Origin: Camellia lanceoleosa
Taxonomy: Eukaryota; Streptophyta; Magnoliopsida; Ericales; Theaceae
DNA: 64,000 nucleotides
Direction of reading: 5' to 3'
Assembly: GCA_025200525.1 (NCBI GenBank)
Contig: CM045763.1
Coordinates: 88,006,131-88,070,130 of the forward strand
Of the stretch, positions 10,941 to 21,706 are shown piece after piece (the stretch's first letter is position 1; every line of letters starts with the position of its first letter). Below the pieces are notes generated by a model that saw only the letters and a list, made by a program, of their open reading frames with translations, had not been told where the DNA came from and did no database searches. Both the position numbers and the translations under genes were made by a program.

Positions 10941-11978
10941 CTAAACAGAGGAAGTAAGAGCCTCTTTGACAGTTAAGGGTTCAATCTGAAGAAAATCAGA
11001 AGTAGCAGTGAGAGCAAAAGATCGAGCTTTGGAACGAGTAGTCATAGGATGAATATTAGAAGAATAAGTAATAGGAGAAGAATGTGGAAATGGTAGATCA
11101 ATAGAAATGGAGTGGATTGGAATTACATGAGGAGCTGGAGAAGAACACAAAGGAATAGAAGAAGAAGAATCTATTGATAGAGAAGAGGAGCTAGGATAGA
11201 ATTTGGAAGGAGATATGGTAGAAGAGGACTTTGAAGAAGAAAAAATAGAAGATGAACATGGCCAGAAAAAGGAACTAAGAGTAGGCAAAGAAGAAGAGGA
11301 AGGGGATGAGACAGCAAAGGGAAAACAAGTCTCATTAAACAAGACATGCCTAGAGATGTAAATTTTGCTAGTAAGAGGATCTAGACACCGATAGCCTTTA
11401 ATGGTAGGGTGATATCCTAAAAACACACAAGCCATGGACCTAGGTTGAAGTTTGTGGACTGTGTAAGGCTTAAGCCAGGGAAAATACTGACAGCCAAAAA
11501 CTTTGAGAAGGGAAAAATCTGGAAGAGAATGAAATAAAACTTCAAAGGGAGACTTATGAGAAAGAACACTACTAGGCATTCTATTAATAAGATATATAGC
11601 AGTGGCAACTGCATCAAACCAGTAGTGTAAGGGAAGAGAAGACTGATGAAGAAGAGTGATGGTTGTTTCAATAACATGACGATGTTTGCGCTCAGCTACA
11701 CCATTTTGAGCTTGAGTGTAAGGACAACTAGTTTGATGCACAATCCCATGAGCAGATAAAAGATAAGAAACCTTGTTGTTCACAAATTTAGTTCCTCTAT
11801 CAATTCGAAGTATTTGAAGATGAGTGTGAAATTGTGTTTCAGCATATGCTTTGAATTCAACTAACTTGTCATATACCTCACTTTTGTAATGTAAAGGATA
11901 TATCCAAGTAAAACGACTACAATCATCCACAAACAAGACAAAGAATCGAAAATGAGCACTATTTATAGTAAATGGCCC
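10941..11978 (-). pseudogene. Element A integrase core and C-terminal part
   Basis: Open from just after the stop at 11979-11981. Catalytic residues of the DDE core are visible: VDDCSRFTW, then RIDRGTKF and finally NGVAERKHRH. The copia GKxxFExLF-like region (SPFEVLFHSLP) and the CVFLGYHPTIKGYRCLDP motif of the integrase C-terminal region follow, then a Ser/Pro-rich linker to RT. It is separated from the protease part by one TGA at a position where tryptophan is expected, and from RT by a stop at 10941. Integrase inserts the cDNA into the genome and generates the 5-bp duplications seen around these elements. Confidence 0.88.
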
Positions 11979-13335
11979 TCATACATCAACATGTACAAGT
12001 GAAAAAGGACAACCAACAGAAGTGGTAGACAATGTGAACGGTAATCTATGACTTTTAGAGACATTACAGTCTAAACAAGACAAATGTTTATTGATGTGAG
12101 GTTTATTAGGCAAGTTCTCAGTCAAGTGGTGAAGCTTGAGAGAAGAGGGATAGCCTAGCCGTTGATGCCAGAGCAGAGCAGAAGCAGGAGGAGTTGTAGT
12201 AGTGTGATGAGCTTCAGAGGAGCATGATGGAGATAAAGGTGTAAATTGGTAAAGACCACGAACATGAGATCCTCTATGCAGGACCCTGCTCGTGAGTTTG
12301 TCCTGAATGATAAATGAGTCAGCATCAAATATGACAAGACAATTGTGATCCTTTGTTAATTGATGAACAGATAAGAGATTAGAAGAAATAGAAGGAACAT
12401 GGAGTAGATTAGGAAGATGAAAAGAAAAAGTAGGTGTAGGCAAAAGACCTTTACCTATATGATGAATTGGCAAAGCAGAGCCATTACCTACTTGAACTTG
12501 TTCAGAAACTTGATAAGGTTGAAAATGATAAAGATTAGAAAGGTCATTAGTTAAGTGATTTGTAGCACCTGAGTCAATGTACCAAGGAGGGACAGATGAG
12601 TCTGCAGACTGAGGCACTGTGGCAACATAGGCGTGAGAAGAGTGTGGTGAAGACTTCTGCTGAGATGTAGAAGACTGATAAGTAGTGTCTAACCAAATTC
12701 CAAAAGCATCAGGTCCTAACTTTCCACAGATCTGATAGATAGGACCATGAGAAGAGTAGTCACTTCTACCTCGAGTACTGTGAGATCTGTTGTTGTATCT
12801 ACTATGAGAATTATGAAATATGCCTCCTCTAGAACCTCTAGACTGATATCTTCTTTTGTAATTGTTAAAACCTCTGTTTGAACCAAAAGAAGAGAAATGT
12901 GAAGATTCAACTGTGTTGTTGTTTGAGGAGAATGAAGAACGTTTAGTTGCAAAGTAAGCACTACTGAGATGATCACTAGATGAATGCTTCAATTTGGTTT
13001 CAACGTGAATTGCCTCTGAGCACAATAAGGAGCACAGATCTGCCATAGAGACTGCTTCAGATCTTGTTCGAATGGAGGTTTTAAATGAGTCATATTCATC
13101 AGGTAGCCCTTTCAAAGTCAAAAACACCAAATCCTCATCATCGACTGGTGTACCAGCCAAGGCCAATTGATCTGAGATCTCCTTAATCTGTGAGAGATAA
13201 ACTTCCATGGAAGATGATTTCTTATGAACTGTTTGAAGCTGATTCTTCAATTGATGAATATGTGATCGTGAAACTGAAGTAAATCGCTTTTCAAGAATCT
13301 GCCAAACTTGATGACTTGTTTGCAGTTAAACGAGA
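11979..13335 (-). pseudogene. Element A gag C-terminal half, protease and integrase zinc region
   Basis: The frame begins with the gag (UBN2-type) sequence around LKNQLQTVHKKSSSMEVYLSQ. It continues through a Ser/Arg/Gly-rich region to a ruined zinc knuckle (YQICGKLGPDAFGIW: the first Cys, the His and the last Cys of CX2CX4HX4C are replaced). The aspartic protease motif WYIDSGATNHLT is intact. The integrase HHCC region follows (WHQRLGYPS...HL...CLDC). It ends at a TGA at 11979-11981. The junction with the N-terminal gag piece near 13320 is a frameshift. Confidence 0.88.
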
Positions 13336-13644
13336 AGAATACACCGAGAAGATAACGTGGTTACACACCGAGAAGATCTTGTCGATCTTTTGCCATTCTT
13401 CATATGCTGGATTTGGAGATGAAGTTCCAGAGGAATCAAAAATCTCCATTGCTGGACATGGAATATAACCAATTACAAAACCAAGGAAGCCAGTAGCACG
13501 CAACACATTCTGTATCTGATTTCTCCATATGAGAAAGTTACTGGAATCCAGTTTAACAGTAACCAAAGAACTGAAGTTTGACAAGAGCAAACTCAGATTA
13601 GAGGAAGTAACTGACATGGATGAAGGCAAAGATGAACTCGCCAT
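13291..13644 (-). pseudogene. Element A gag N-terminal part
   Basis: The start chosen is the ATG at 13644 (MASSSLPSSM), 36 bp inside the primer-site region. The longer open frame reaches into the LTR and is unlikely to be used. It carries the copia gag KLDSSNFLIWRNQI motif at about residue 30. The frame is lost near 13320. Just upstream of the break, the 12-mer ACACCGAGAAGA occurs twice within 40 bp (13339 and 13365), so a small insertion may have caused the frameshift. Confidence 0.82.
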
Positions 13645-13679
13645 TGGAGGATCTTGATTGTGCTCGTGAGAGCTAATCA

Positions 13680-13692
13680 GGCTGTGATACCA
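13680..13692 (-). promoter_or_regulatory. Primer-binding site of element A (initiator-Met type)
   Basis: Directly inside the 5' LTR the minus strand reads TGGTATCACAGCC. The first eight bases match the usual plant copia primer site complementary to the 3' end of initiator tRNA-Met (TGGTATCAGAGC), with a later mismatch. Confidence 0.88.
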
Positions 13693-14110
13693 TGATGAAA
13701 ATAACAAACTTTCTTTTTCATTGAATGAAATCTTCAATCCTTACACAGATGCTTACACAAATATTTATAAAGGAAAATATCTAACTAACTCTCTAACAAT
13801 TGAATGAAATCTTCAATCCTTACACAGATGCTTACACAGATATTTATAAAGGAAAATGTTTAACTAACTCTCTAATATCTAACTAACTCTCTAACCACTA
13901 ACTCACTAACAGATTCTAGAACTAATTTAGTTATAACAAAATTTGTTAGCAAGACATGCTTGTGAGATGCAGGGTATGACAGACAGCTTTGTATGATGCT
14001 GTGATGCTTGATGATATGGTTACTGAGACTGCACTGTGTGATCTTTATGAGCAGCTTGATCTTTATGAGCTTGATCATGAGCTTGATCAGTATAAGCTGA
14101 TAGCTTATTA
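13693..14110 (-). repeat. 5' LTR of element A
   Basis: A 418-bp LTR, nearly identical to the left one and sharing its 79-bp tandem duplication (minus-strand TATAAAT words at 13763-13769 and 13842-13848). The plus-strand end is TTA instead of TCA, a single change at the conserved terminal dinucleotide. Confidence 0.9.
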
Positions 14111-14335
14111 GGTAGTTTTTAGGTTTTTTTGGGTTAAAATAGTCACAAAAAACAAAATAGACTTTTTACCCGAACAAGAAAAAATATCACATCTAACCCA
14201 TAATCATTACATTCTTTCTCTCACAAAAAAATTAAAAAAAAATCAAAATCCAAACGAGGATTTTTAGCCCCAAGCTAAAACAACCAAAATAGTCAAAAAG
14301 TCAAAAAGCAAACTCACATTTCAAACGAACCCTAA

Positions 14336-15192
14336 AACAGACAGGTAGTCGGTTGTCTGAATGAACGTTCAATCAAATTTCTAATCAAGTATGTAAGTAG
14401 GATGATCAAACCCAAACAAGAAGTGGACCAAATCACGAATAAGTCTACAAACATAACAAAAACTTAAGATTTTAAAAATTAAAATTTAGAGACAAAATTA
14501 TTTTTTAGAGACTAAATAGTTTTGTTGTAAAAAGTGTCATTATATTTTTAGCAACAAAAATTAGATATTAGTAATGAATTATTATCTTTTTGGGACCAAA
14601 TTTTTTGTCTCAAAAAATAAACCATTTTGAGACTAAATTATTTTGTCCATAAAAGTGTATTTATTAGTGACATTTTCAAAATCTAAAAGCTTCATTTTTG
14701 ACTTTTCGAAACAATCTCATAGCGACTATCCTCACGATGATAGAAATTGATCTCTAAATGTCTTTACAACAAAATTTTCACTCTTAGAAATCAAAAAAAT
14801 TTAATCTCTAAAACTCTTATATGTTGTAGTAAAAGAATGGAATTATGCTCCTCACATAAGAAAAATTGCCAGACAAAGGGCATACTTCCGCTTAGGAGGG
14901 GTACAATCCCGAATAGGGCAAGGTTGTACAAAACTTTCAATGGTCAATACAAGTAATATAAGAGAGTTCATTAGCCTTTTGAAGGACGTATGCAATCGAT
15001 AGTGTCTAAATTATCACCATATTGAGAACTTACAGACTTAAGTATCAAAATATCCACTGGCTATACATTTTAGGGACTTACTGTTCGTAATAGCAGTTCA
15101 AGAGAGAGTGATTTGAATTTGGTTTCAATCATATTCATACTGTTCATTCCAGTGCATTAGATTCCCCCTCCCTCTGCCCCCACGTATAATGG
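14336..15192. other. Non-coding flank of the nested stack
   Basis: No gene is supported. Between about 14480 and 14760 the words AGAGAC(A/T)AAAT and, inverted, TTTTTGTCTC recur, suggesting a degraded DNA-transposon remnant. The last 90 bp lie directly left of element C. Confidence 0.4.
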
Positions 15193-15260
15193 TGTTGTAC
15201 AAATTGTGGGATCACATAGAACAAATACATCCATATTTCATATTTGCAATTATAGACTAC

Positions 15261-16571
15261 TGTTAGAAATGGTTTTTGAAAAATTCCTTTTTTCCTCAAC
15301 TTTGGTCTAATTTTTAAGTGGGACCCATGAGCCAAAATTGGCAGGTCTAAGTGCTAACGCATTCTATATCGCGTTGTGATTCACGTGGTATATTTGGTTG
15401 CTCAAAACCATTATCAAGTGAATAAGAAATTGAAGCCAAAGTGAGCTTCATGGAAATAGTGTTTTTGGTAAAATTTCCATTAAGGTTTAAAATAAGGCTT
15501 GTCCCGCATTGCTTTGGAAGGAAACATTGGTGTGGGTTTATAAAGCTTGGGTTTGGAACTTGGGGTAGGCCCTAAAGGGCACTCAAATTTTGTAAAGAGA
15601 GAGGTTATGGGCAAAGTGGGCTAGACCCATTAGACCCAAAATAAACGCACGCCAAGATACCATCAAGCATTGCCGTCCGGGCAGATTTGGGCTTCTTGGC
15701 GTAAGTGCGTGGTGTGAGGTTGGGTTGGGCTTATTCGGCCAAATACTTATCTTTTTTGGGCCAAAAACATTTGAATTTATTTTATTTTTGGCAAAATAAA
15801 ATCTGTCCAGTTTTTTCCCATCCCGAACAGATGCATATCTATTTAAAATTTAAACCCAACAGGTTCCAATCTGTTTGAAATTAAACCAGATAGATTCAAT
15901 ATTTGTTTAAAATTCAAACCGAATAGTGCCTTACCAGTTGAAACAGTGCGGAACAGGTTTTGTACCTGTTCAAACAGGTTTTGTATCTGTTAATTCAAAC
16001 CGAACAGGTACTATACTTATTGAATTCAAAATTGAAAAGCCACCATTGCACCTATAAATAGACAAATCCCTTATTTGGTTTTTCATTCAGAAAAATTCGT
16101 TCTTCTCTCTGTCATTACTCTCTGCATTTTGCTGCATTTAATTTTCCTATGAGAGAGAGTATAAACACAAAGTGTGTTCGTTATGCGAATAATTTGTAGT
16201 GCTGCTATTATTCATTATTGATTATTTTATCGTGAGAGATAGATGTCCACAATCTGAAAGCACGCTGGAGATGACGAATATATCTTAACGACAAAGTGTT
16301 AAACACTAGACTTGATAAATAAATAAAAAATTTGTTTGAGAAATTAATTTGATAAGTAATTAATTTACTTTCTTTTTTTTTTTTTTTTTGGTCAGATTCT
16401 AATTTTATTTTTGTAACAAAATAAGAATCTATTGTTTTTATTTTATTTTATATACTGTTTGTATTTTTGTAATCAAACAGTCTTTCTCCTTTCCTTTATT
16501 TCTTCTGTGATCTGTTTGTTGTTAAGTACACAAACATAATTTATTTTTAATACAATGAAGATTGTCCAACA
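15261..16571 (+). repeat. 5' LTR of element B
   Basis: A 1311-bp LTR from TGTTAGAAATGG to GATTGTCCAACA. A TATAAATA box is at 16053-16060, preceded by a group of dyad motifs of the ACAGGT/ACCTGT type (15951-15971 is a perfect 8-bp-arm inverted repeat). The site CCTTTATTTC near 16493 is the uninterrupted counterpart of the place where F entered the other LTR. Confidence 0.9.
15845..16027 (+). promoter_or_regulatory. ACAGGT/ACCTGT dyad array upstream of the element B TATA box
   Basis: Repeated words CCAACAGG, CAATCTGTTTG, GAACAGGT, TACCTGTTC and CAAACAGG occur within 190 bp upstream of the TATA box. GAACAGGTTTTGTACCTGTTC at 15951-15971 is a perfect dyad. The 3' LTR keeps the same group at about 22288-22458, including the dyad with one base changed in its spacer. 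Confidence 0.6.
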
Positions 16572-16587
16572 ATCTTAAGAGAGATTT
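16558..16587 (+). promoter_or_regulatory. LTR/primer-site hairpin of element B
   Basis: The LTR ends CCAACA at 16571 and is followed by ATCTTAAGAGAGATT, which does not begin with TGG and so cannot pair with a tRNA 3' CCA end. AAGATTGT-CCA-ACAATCTT (16558-16576) is a perfect inverted repeat that straddles the LTR end. Confidence 0.75.
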
Positions 16588-16888
16588 ATTTTCTATGTCT
16601 TCATTGTATTAATTTTTTTGTGCTTTTACAAAGTAATATTCTGATTGGAAAATATAAATAGTAGTCATATATTGTTTGATAAATAGTAGTAATATATTAT
16701 TGTCATTAACAATTTCAGAATATTATTTTGTGTAGCAATGTTGCAGAAATTTAGTGTATAGTATATGATTTTTCTGGTTTTAGTAACTAGAAAAGTAAAA
16801 TTATTTTGTGTTATAATTTATTTTCTAGTTTTAACAACTAGAAAATTAATTTGTATTTTGGTTTTTCTGATTTTTGTAATCAAATATT

Positions 16889-17427
16889 ATGGCTATTGCA
16901 ACTGAAAGTGGTTCTTCAATTGTTACAACAACTTCAGTCCCTATCCAGAACCATGTCCAAGTTCCAATAAATCATTGAGAAAAATCGAAAAAAATTAATG
17001 GCACCGAGTTTAAGAGATGGCAGCAGAAAATACTGTTCTATCGTACAACTCTAAATCTTGCCCGGTTTCTCCATGAAGAGGCTCCAGTACTTAAAGAGGA
17101 TAAAAGTGATCAGCAAGTTGTTGTCGCTATAAACGCCTGGAACCATTCTGATTTTCTATGCAGAAAATACATCCTAAATGGCCTAGAAAACATGCTGTCT
17201 AATGTTTACAGTCCTCTGAAAACAACAAAAGAATTGTGGGATTCTTTGGAGAAAAAATACAAGACAGAGGATGCCGGCACAAAGAAATTTGTTGCTTGTA
17301 AATTTCTAGACTTTGTTATGGTGGACTTTCAAACAGTAATTTCTTAAATTCAAAGTTTTCAATTAATTTTGCATGATATTCATGCTGAGGTTATGTCTCT
17401 GAGCGAGTCTTTCCAAGTTCTGCGTTA
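16889..17427 (+). pseudogene. Element B gag N-terminal part
   Basis: ATG at 16889 (MAIATESGSS), matching the start of element D gag in position and content (PINH, FKRWQQK, FYxTTLNLARFL, DFLCRxYxLNGL). An in-frame stop occurs after VPINH, another after FQTVIS, and the frame shifts near 17420. Gag would form the particle in which reverse transcription occurs. Confidence 0.85.
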
Positions 17428-18111
17428 GTGGAAAAATTACAACCAGTTTGGAAAAATTTCAAAAATTATTTAAAACATAAACGCAAAGAGATGACCATGG
17501 ATGAACTTATTGTAAGATTGAGAATTGAGGAAGATAACCAGAAGGCTGAAAAGAGGAATGGTAAAAATCCCATTGAATTCAAGGCTAATGTGGTTGAACA
17601 AGTGCACAAACCACATTACAAAAAGAGAAAGTTTGCTGGAGATGGTCCTAAACAAGGCGACAACAATGGCAATAAGAAGTTCAAAGGAAAATGCTATAAC
17701 TATGGCAAGACCGGACATCGAGCTTCTGATTGCTGCCGTTCTAAGAAAGATCGTAAAAGTACAAGAAAGAAGACCACCAATCAAGCTAATGTGACAAAAT
17801 TAGATTACATCTCTGAGGGGGTAAATGAAATCAATCTCTTTGATGAGGTATCTGAGGCTAATTTGGTTGGAAATCCTAAGGAATTGTGGGTTGACACTGG
17901 GGCAACTCGTCACATTTGTGCGGATAAGAAGATCTTCACTACTTACAATGAAGCTGCAAATGGTGAACAACTTTTCATAGGAAATTATTCTACTTCTACT
18001 ATGGCTGGACAAGGAAAGGTGATCTTAAAGATGACATCAGGGAAGGAACTTACCCTCAACAACGTACTGCATGTACCTAACATCCGGAAGAATTTAGTTT
18101 CTAGTTCTTAG
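17428..18111 (+). pseudogene. Element B gag C-terminal part and protease
   Basis: A 227-residue open piece. A Lys/Arg-rich stretch is followed by the zinc knuckle [14 protein letters not shown], in which the second Cys is Tyr. The aspartic protease motif [13 protein letters not shown] (residues about 153-165) is intact. It ends with [13 protein letters not shown] at a stop. Confidence 0.88.
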
Positions 18112-19210
18112 TTAAGTGAAAATGGTTTTAGGCTTGTATTTGAGTCTGATAAATTTGTATAAACAAAGAGTGATATGTATGTTGGTAAGGGATACATGAG
18201 TGATGGTCTCTTCAAGTTGAATGTAATGACTGTTGCACCAAAACTTTCTATTAATAAGAATAACACATCTTTTGCTTATATTCTTGAGTCAAATTTATGG
18301 CATAGTAGATTAGGACATATAATTTTTGATATTTTGTGTAGATTAATTGGTTTGGATTATATACCAAAATTTGAAATTGATCCTAATCACAAATGTGAGA
18401 TTTATGTAGAAGCGAAACTAACTAAGGCTCTATTTAAATCGGTTAAAAGAAAAACCGAACCTCTAGAATTAATCCATACAGATGTATGTGATCTTAAATT
18501 TGTTCAAACTAGAAAAGGCAAAAAGTATTTTATAATATTTATCGATGATTGCACAAGATATTGTTATGTATACTTATTTAGAAGTAAAGATGATGCCTTG
18601 GAAATTTTAAACTCTACAAAACTGAAGTTGAAAATCAACTCGGTAAAACCATTAAAATGGTTACAAGTGATAAGGGTGATGAATATGATGCACCTTTAAA
18701 TGAATTTTGTGCACAACATGACATTATTCACCAAATTACAGCACCCTATTTTCCACAGCAAAATGGAATTATTAGAAGGAAAAATAGAACCCTTAAAGAA
18801 ATGATGAATGACATGTTACTAAGTTAAGGCTTACTGCAGAACTTGTGGAGGGAAGCAATATTGCCTGCTAATTATGTTCTTAACAGAATACCCCGCAAAA
18901 AACTAACAACACTCCTTATGAATTATAAAAAGGTCGATCACCTTCCTACAAATACTTAAAAGTGTGGGGGTGTTTGGCAAATGTAGAAGTTCCTGTTCTG
19001 AGAAAAAAAACTAAAATAGGACCAAAAACAGTAAATTGTGTATTTATTGGTTATGCTCACAATAGTACTAGTTATCGGTTTCTAACTTATAAATTAGAAA
19101 TACTTGATATAAATGTGAACACTATTATAGAGTTAAGGAATGCTGTGTTTTTTGAATATATTTTTCCTTATAAGAAAGGATATGAATTAAGTTTACAGAA
19201 AAGAACTTAA
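18112..19210 (+). pseudogene. Element B integrase region
   Basis: The pre-integrase zinc region LWHSRLGHI and the core motif FIDDCTRYCYVYLF are visible in one frame. After a frameshift near 18645, the second Asp region (VTSDKGDEYD) and the PQQNGI...KNRTLKEMM region with the catalytic Glu changed follow, interrupted by stops and small deletions. The C-terminal KVWGCLANV and GPKTVNCVFIGYAHNS motifs are at 18960-19070. Confidence 0.85.
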
Positions 19211-21091
19211 AATTGTACACAAAATCAAGAGACTAATGACAATCAAACACAAGAGGCTAGTAATAGTCTCGACCAGCAAGATTTAACTAATGATGAACCA
19301 AGATGAAGTAAGAGAACAAGAACATCAAAATCCTTTGGTCCAGATTTTTTGACATACCTATTAGAAAATGAACCTGAAAGCTTTAAAGAAGCAATGACGA
19401 GTCCTGAAGCACCTTTGTGGAAAGAGGCTGTTAATAATGAAATTGAATCCATTATGCAAAATCATACTTGGGAATTGGTGGATCTTCCACCCGATTCTAA
19501 ACCTCTTGGATATAAATAGATATTCAAGAGAAAAATGAAAATAGATGGTTCAATAGACAAGTATAAAGCAAGACTTGTGATAAAAGGTTACAGACAAAAA
19601 AAGGTCTGGACTATTTTGACACATATTCCCCTGTGATAAGAATAACATCCATCCGCATGCTTATTGCTATAGCAGTGTTGTATAATCTAGAGATACATCA
19701 AATGGATGTCAAGACAGCTTTCTTAAACAGTGATCTAAATAAAGAGATCTATATGGAGCAACCCGAAGGGGTTGTAGTGCCCGGACAAGAAAAGAAAGTT
19801 TGTTGGCTTATAAAATCTCTTTATGGATTAAAACAAGTACCTAAGTAATGACATGAAAAATTTGATCATGCTATGCTTACTAATGGGTTTAAGATAAACG
19901 AATGTGACAAGTGCGTCTATGTTAAAAACACTGACAAAGGTTATGTCATCGTTTGTCTTTATGTAGATGACATTCTTATCATTGGAAGTAGTCAAAACAT
20001 GATCAAATCAACTAAGAAAATGCTGAATAAAAAAATTTGATATGAAAGACATAGGGGTCATAGATGTAATATTATGAATGAAAATTACTAAAACATCTGA
20101 TGGATATGCATTATCTCAATCTCATTATATTGAAAAAATTCTTGGTAAATTTATCAAGGATAATATGAATGTAACTAGAACACCTGTAGACATCAGTCTT
20201 TATTTATCAAAAAATAAAGGTGATATGGTGTCTCAGCTAAAATACTCCCAAATCATTAGAAGTCTAGTGTACCTAATGAATTGTACTCATCATGATATAG
20301 CTTATGTTGTCAGTAAATGGAGTAAGCACACTAGTAACCCCGGAGAAGACCATTGGAAAACGATTATTCGGGTTCTTAGATATCTAAGATTTACCCATGA
20401 TCATGGCTTAAACTTTACACAATATCTAGCAGTATTTGAAGGCTATTGTGATGCAAATTGGATATTGGATACTAAAGATTCAAAATCCACCAGTAAATGG
20501 AGTAAGCACACTAGTAACCCCGGAGAAGACCATTGGAAAACGATTATTCGGGTTCTTAGATATCTAAGATTTACCCGTGATCATGGCTTAAACTTTACAC
20601 AATTTCTAGCAGTATTTGAAGGCTATTGTGATGCAAATTGGATATTGGATACTAAAGATTCAAAATCCACTAGTGAATATGTCTTTACTCTGGGAGGCGC
20701 TACTGTTTCTTGGAAATCCACGAAACAAACTTGCATCAAGCGATCCACAATGGAATCTGAGTTTGTTCCTTTAGACAAAGCAGGAGAAGAAGCAGAATGG
20801 TTTCGCCACTTCTTAAAAAACATTCCAATGTGGCCAAAACCTGTGCCAGCTATCTGCATTCATTGTGATAGTCAATTTGCAATAGGTAGGGCATAGAGTC
20901 ATATGTACAATGGTAAGTTACGACATATTCGTCGACTACATAATACCGTAAGGCAATTGCTCTCAAATGGAACAATCTCAATATATTATATAAAATTTAA
21001 AGAGAATATTGCAGATTAGTTAACAAAAGGTATGACAAAAGAGCAAGTGTATAGTTCATCAAAGGGGATGGGATTAAAGCCTATTACATAA
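19211..21091 (+). pseudogene. Element B reverse transcriptase and RNase H
   Basis: RT motifs MDVKTAFLN and LYGLKQVPK are at about 19700-19845 and CLYVDDILIIGS at about 19955. RNase H has GYCDANW, MESEF and IHCDSQ, but a duplicated 60-residue block precedes the true continuation. Nonsense codons and frameshifts occur at about 19519, 19846, 20040 and after 20896. The natural end is likely the TAA at 21089 (KGMGLKPIT). Confidence 0.88.
20311..20670 (+). repeat. In-frame 180-bp tandem duplication in element B RNase H
   Basis: Copies 20311-20490 and 20491-20670 differ at only about three positions. 180 bp is 60 codons, so the frame stays open across both copies. The duplicated block runs from [11 protein letters not shown] to DSKSTS and includes the first catalytic Asp (CDANW), which therefore occurs twice. 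Confidence 0.95.
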
Positions 21092-21706
21092 GAGGCATCA
21101 TAATGGTAACCCTACTTAGATGACTGGAGATCCCAAGGACTAAGTTCAAAAGAACAACTAAGTTATGTGTGGCTCACCAGAAATTACCAAGGAATTAAAA
21201 ATTCCTTACCCATGCTTATGATGAGAGTGATATTTGCAACATGTGTTATATGCAGGGGTTTAAGGATAAGCTTTGCTTTTAATGATTACTTATATCTTGA
21301 TTTAGGCATAAAAATCAAGACGAGTATAAGAGATACTCACAATAAGAATCACCTATATGAGTATCAAACTGGGGCTGGTTCTATGAGAATGAAGATGCTA
21401 AATTCTCTAGAAACACTTATGAACAACCAAGAGCGTTCAAGGCCAAAATGAACACAACCGTGAGAACCACGATGTGTCAGAAGATATTTTGTGTGAAATC
21501 TATTGTCTTGGCTTATACAAACGGCTAAACAATTCAAGGCATCGCGTCCATTGGTTAGCTATTAAGTCCGATAGGTTATCACTAGAGAAGGTTCAAGGCC
21601 GAAAGCTATCTATCATAATACAAGATATTTTCGATTTATACTCTTTCGACAAATTCTGTATATTGTTGCATTTCCGTTGTCATCAAATTTTATTCATGTG
21701 GGGGAT
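21092..21706 (+). other. Element B 3' spacer with a conserved open stretch
   Basis: Between the pol stop and the polypurine tract. The frame from about 21474 encodes LCEIYCLGLYKRLNNSRH and then VHWLAIKSDRLSLEKVQG. The reverse-strand equivalents in D (48985 to 48846) and C (39695 to 39570) encode closely similar residues. There is no recognised domain; it may instead be a conserved RNA segment. Confidence 0.55.

Larger units (their letters stand above)
9022..14110 (-). mobile_element. Element A: complete but defective Ty1/copia retrotransposon
   Basis: A 5089-bp element on the minus strand with LTRs at 9022-9426 and 13693-14110, flanked by the 5-bp target duplication GGTAG (9017-9021 and 14111-14115). 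An initiator-methionine-type primer site and a polypurine tract sit next to the correct LTRs. Domain order is gag, protease, integrase, RT, RNase H, the copia order. The short LTRs, total size and RNase H sequence around LWCDNLSAMALASNPVFH suggest the Ale/Retrofit lineage, though this is from recollection of the family. The coding frame is broken at least six times, so it cannot be autonomous. Confidence 0.93.
9002..14332. mobile_element. GTTTGGGAAGT-family MITE, copy 2, split by element A
   Basis: The left 20 bp (GCCTCCGTTTGGGAAGGTAG) and the right part from 14116 together make a 237-bp element almost the size of copy 4 at 63472-63712. The right end reads TTTCAAACGAACCC. It is flanked by a 3-bp direct repeat TAA (8999-9001 and 14333-14335), typical of PIF/Harbinger-type MITEs. 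The interior shares ATAATCATTACA and the AGCTAAAA/TTTTAGC words with the other copies. Element A inserted 20 bp inside the left end. Confidence 0.75.

Noticed and set aside
16572..16587. Match of the B/D primer region to an anticodon-loop sequence such as that of a leucine tRNA (CTTAAGAT)
   Set aside because: Only about eight bases agree, the comparison is from memory, and C does not share them; left as an open question and not as a call.
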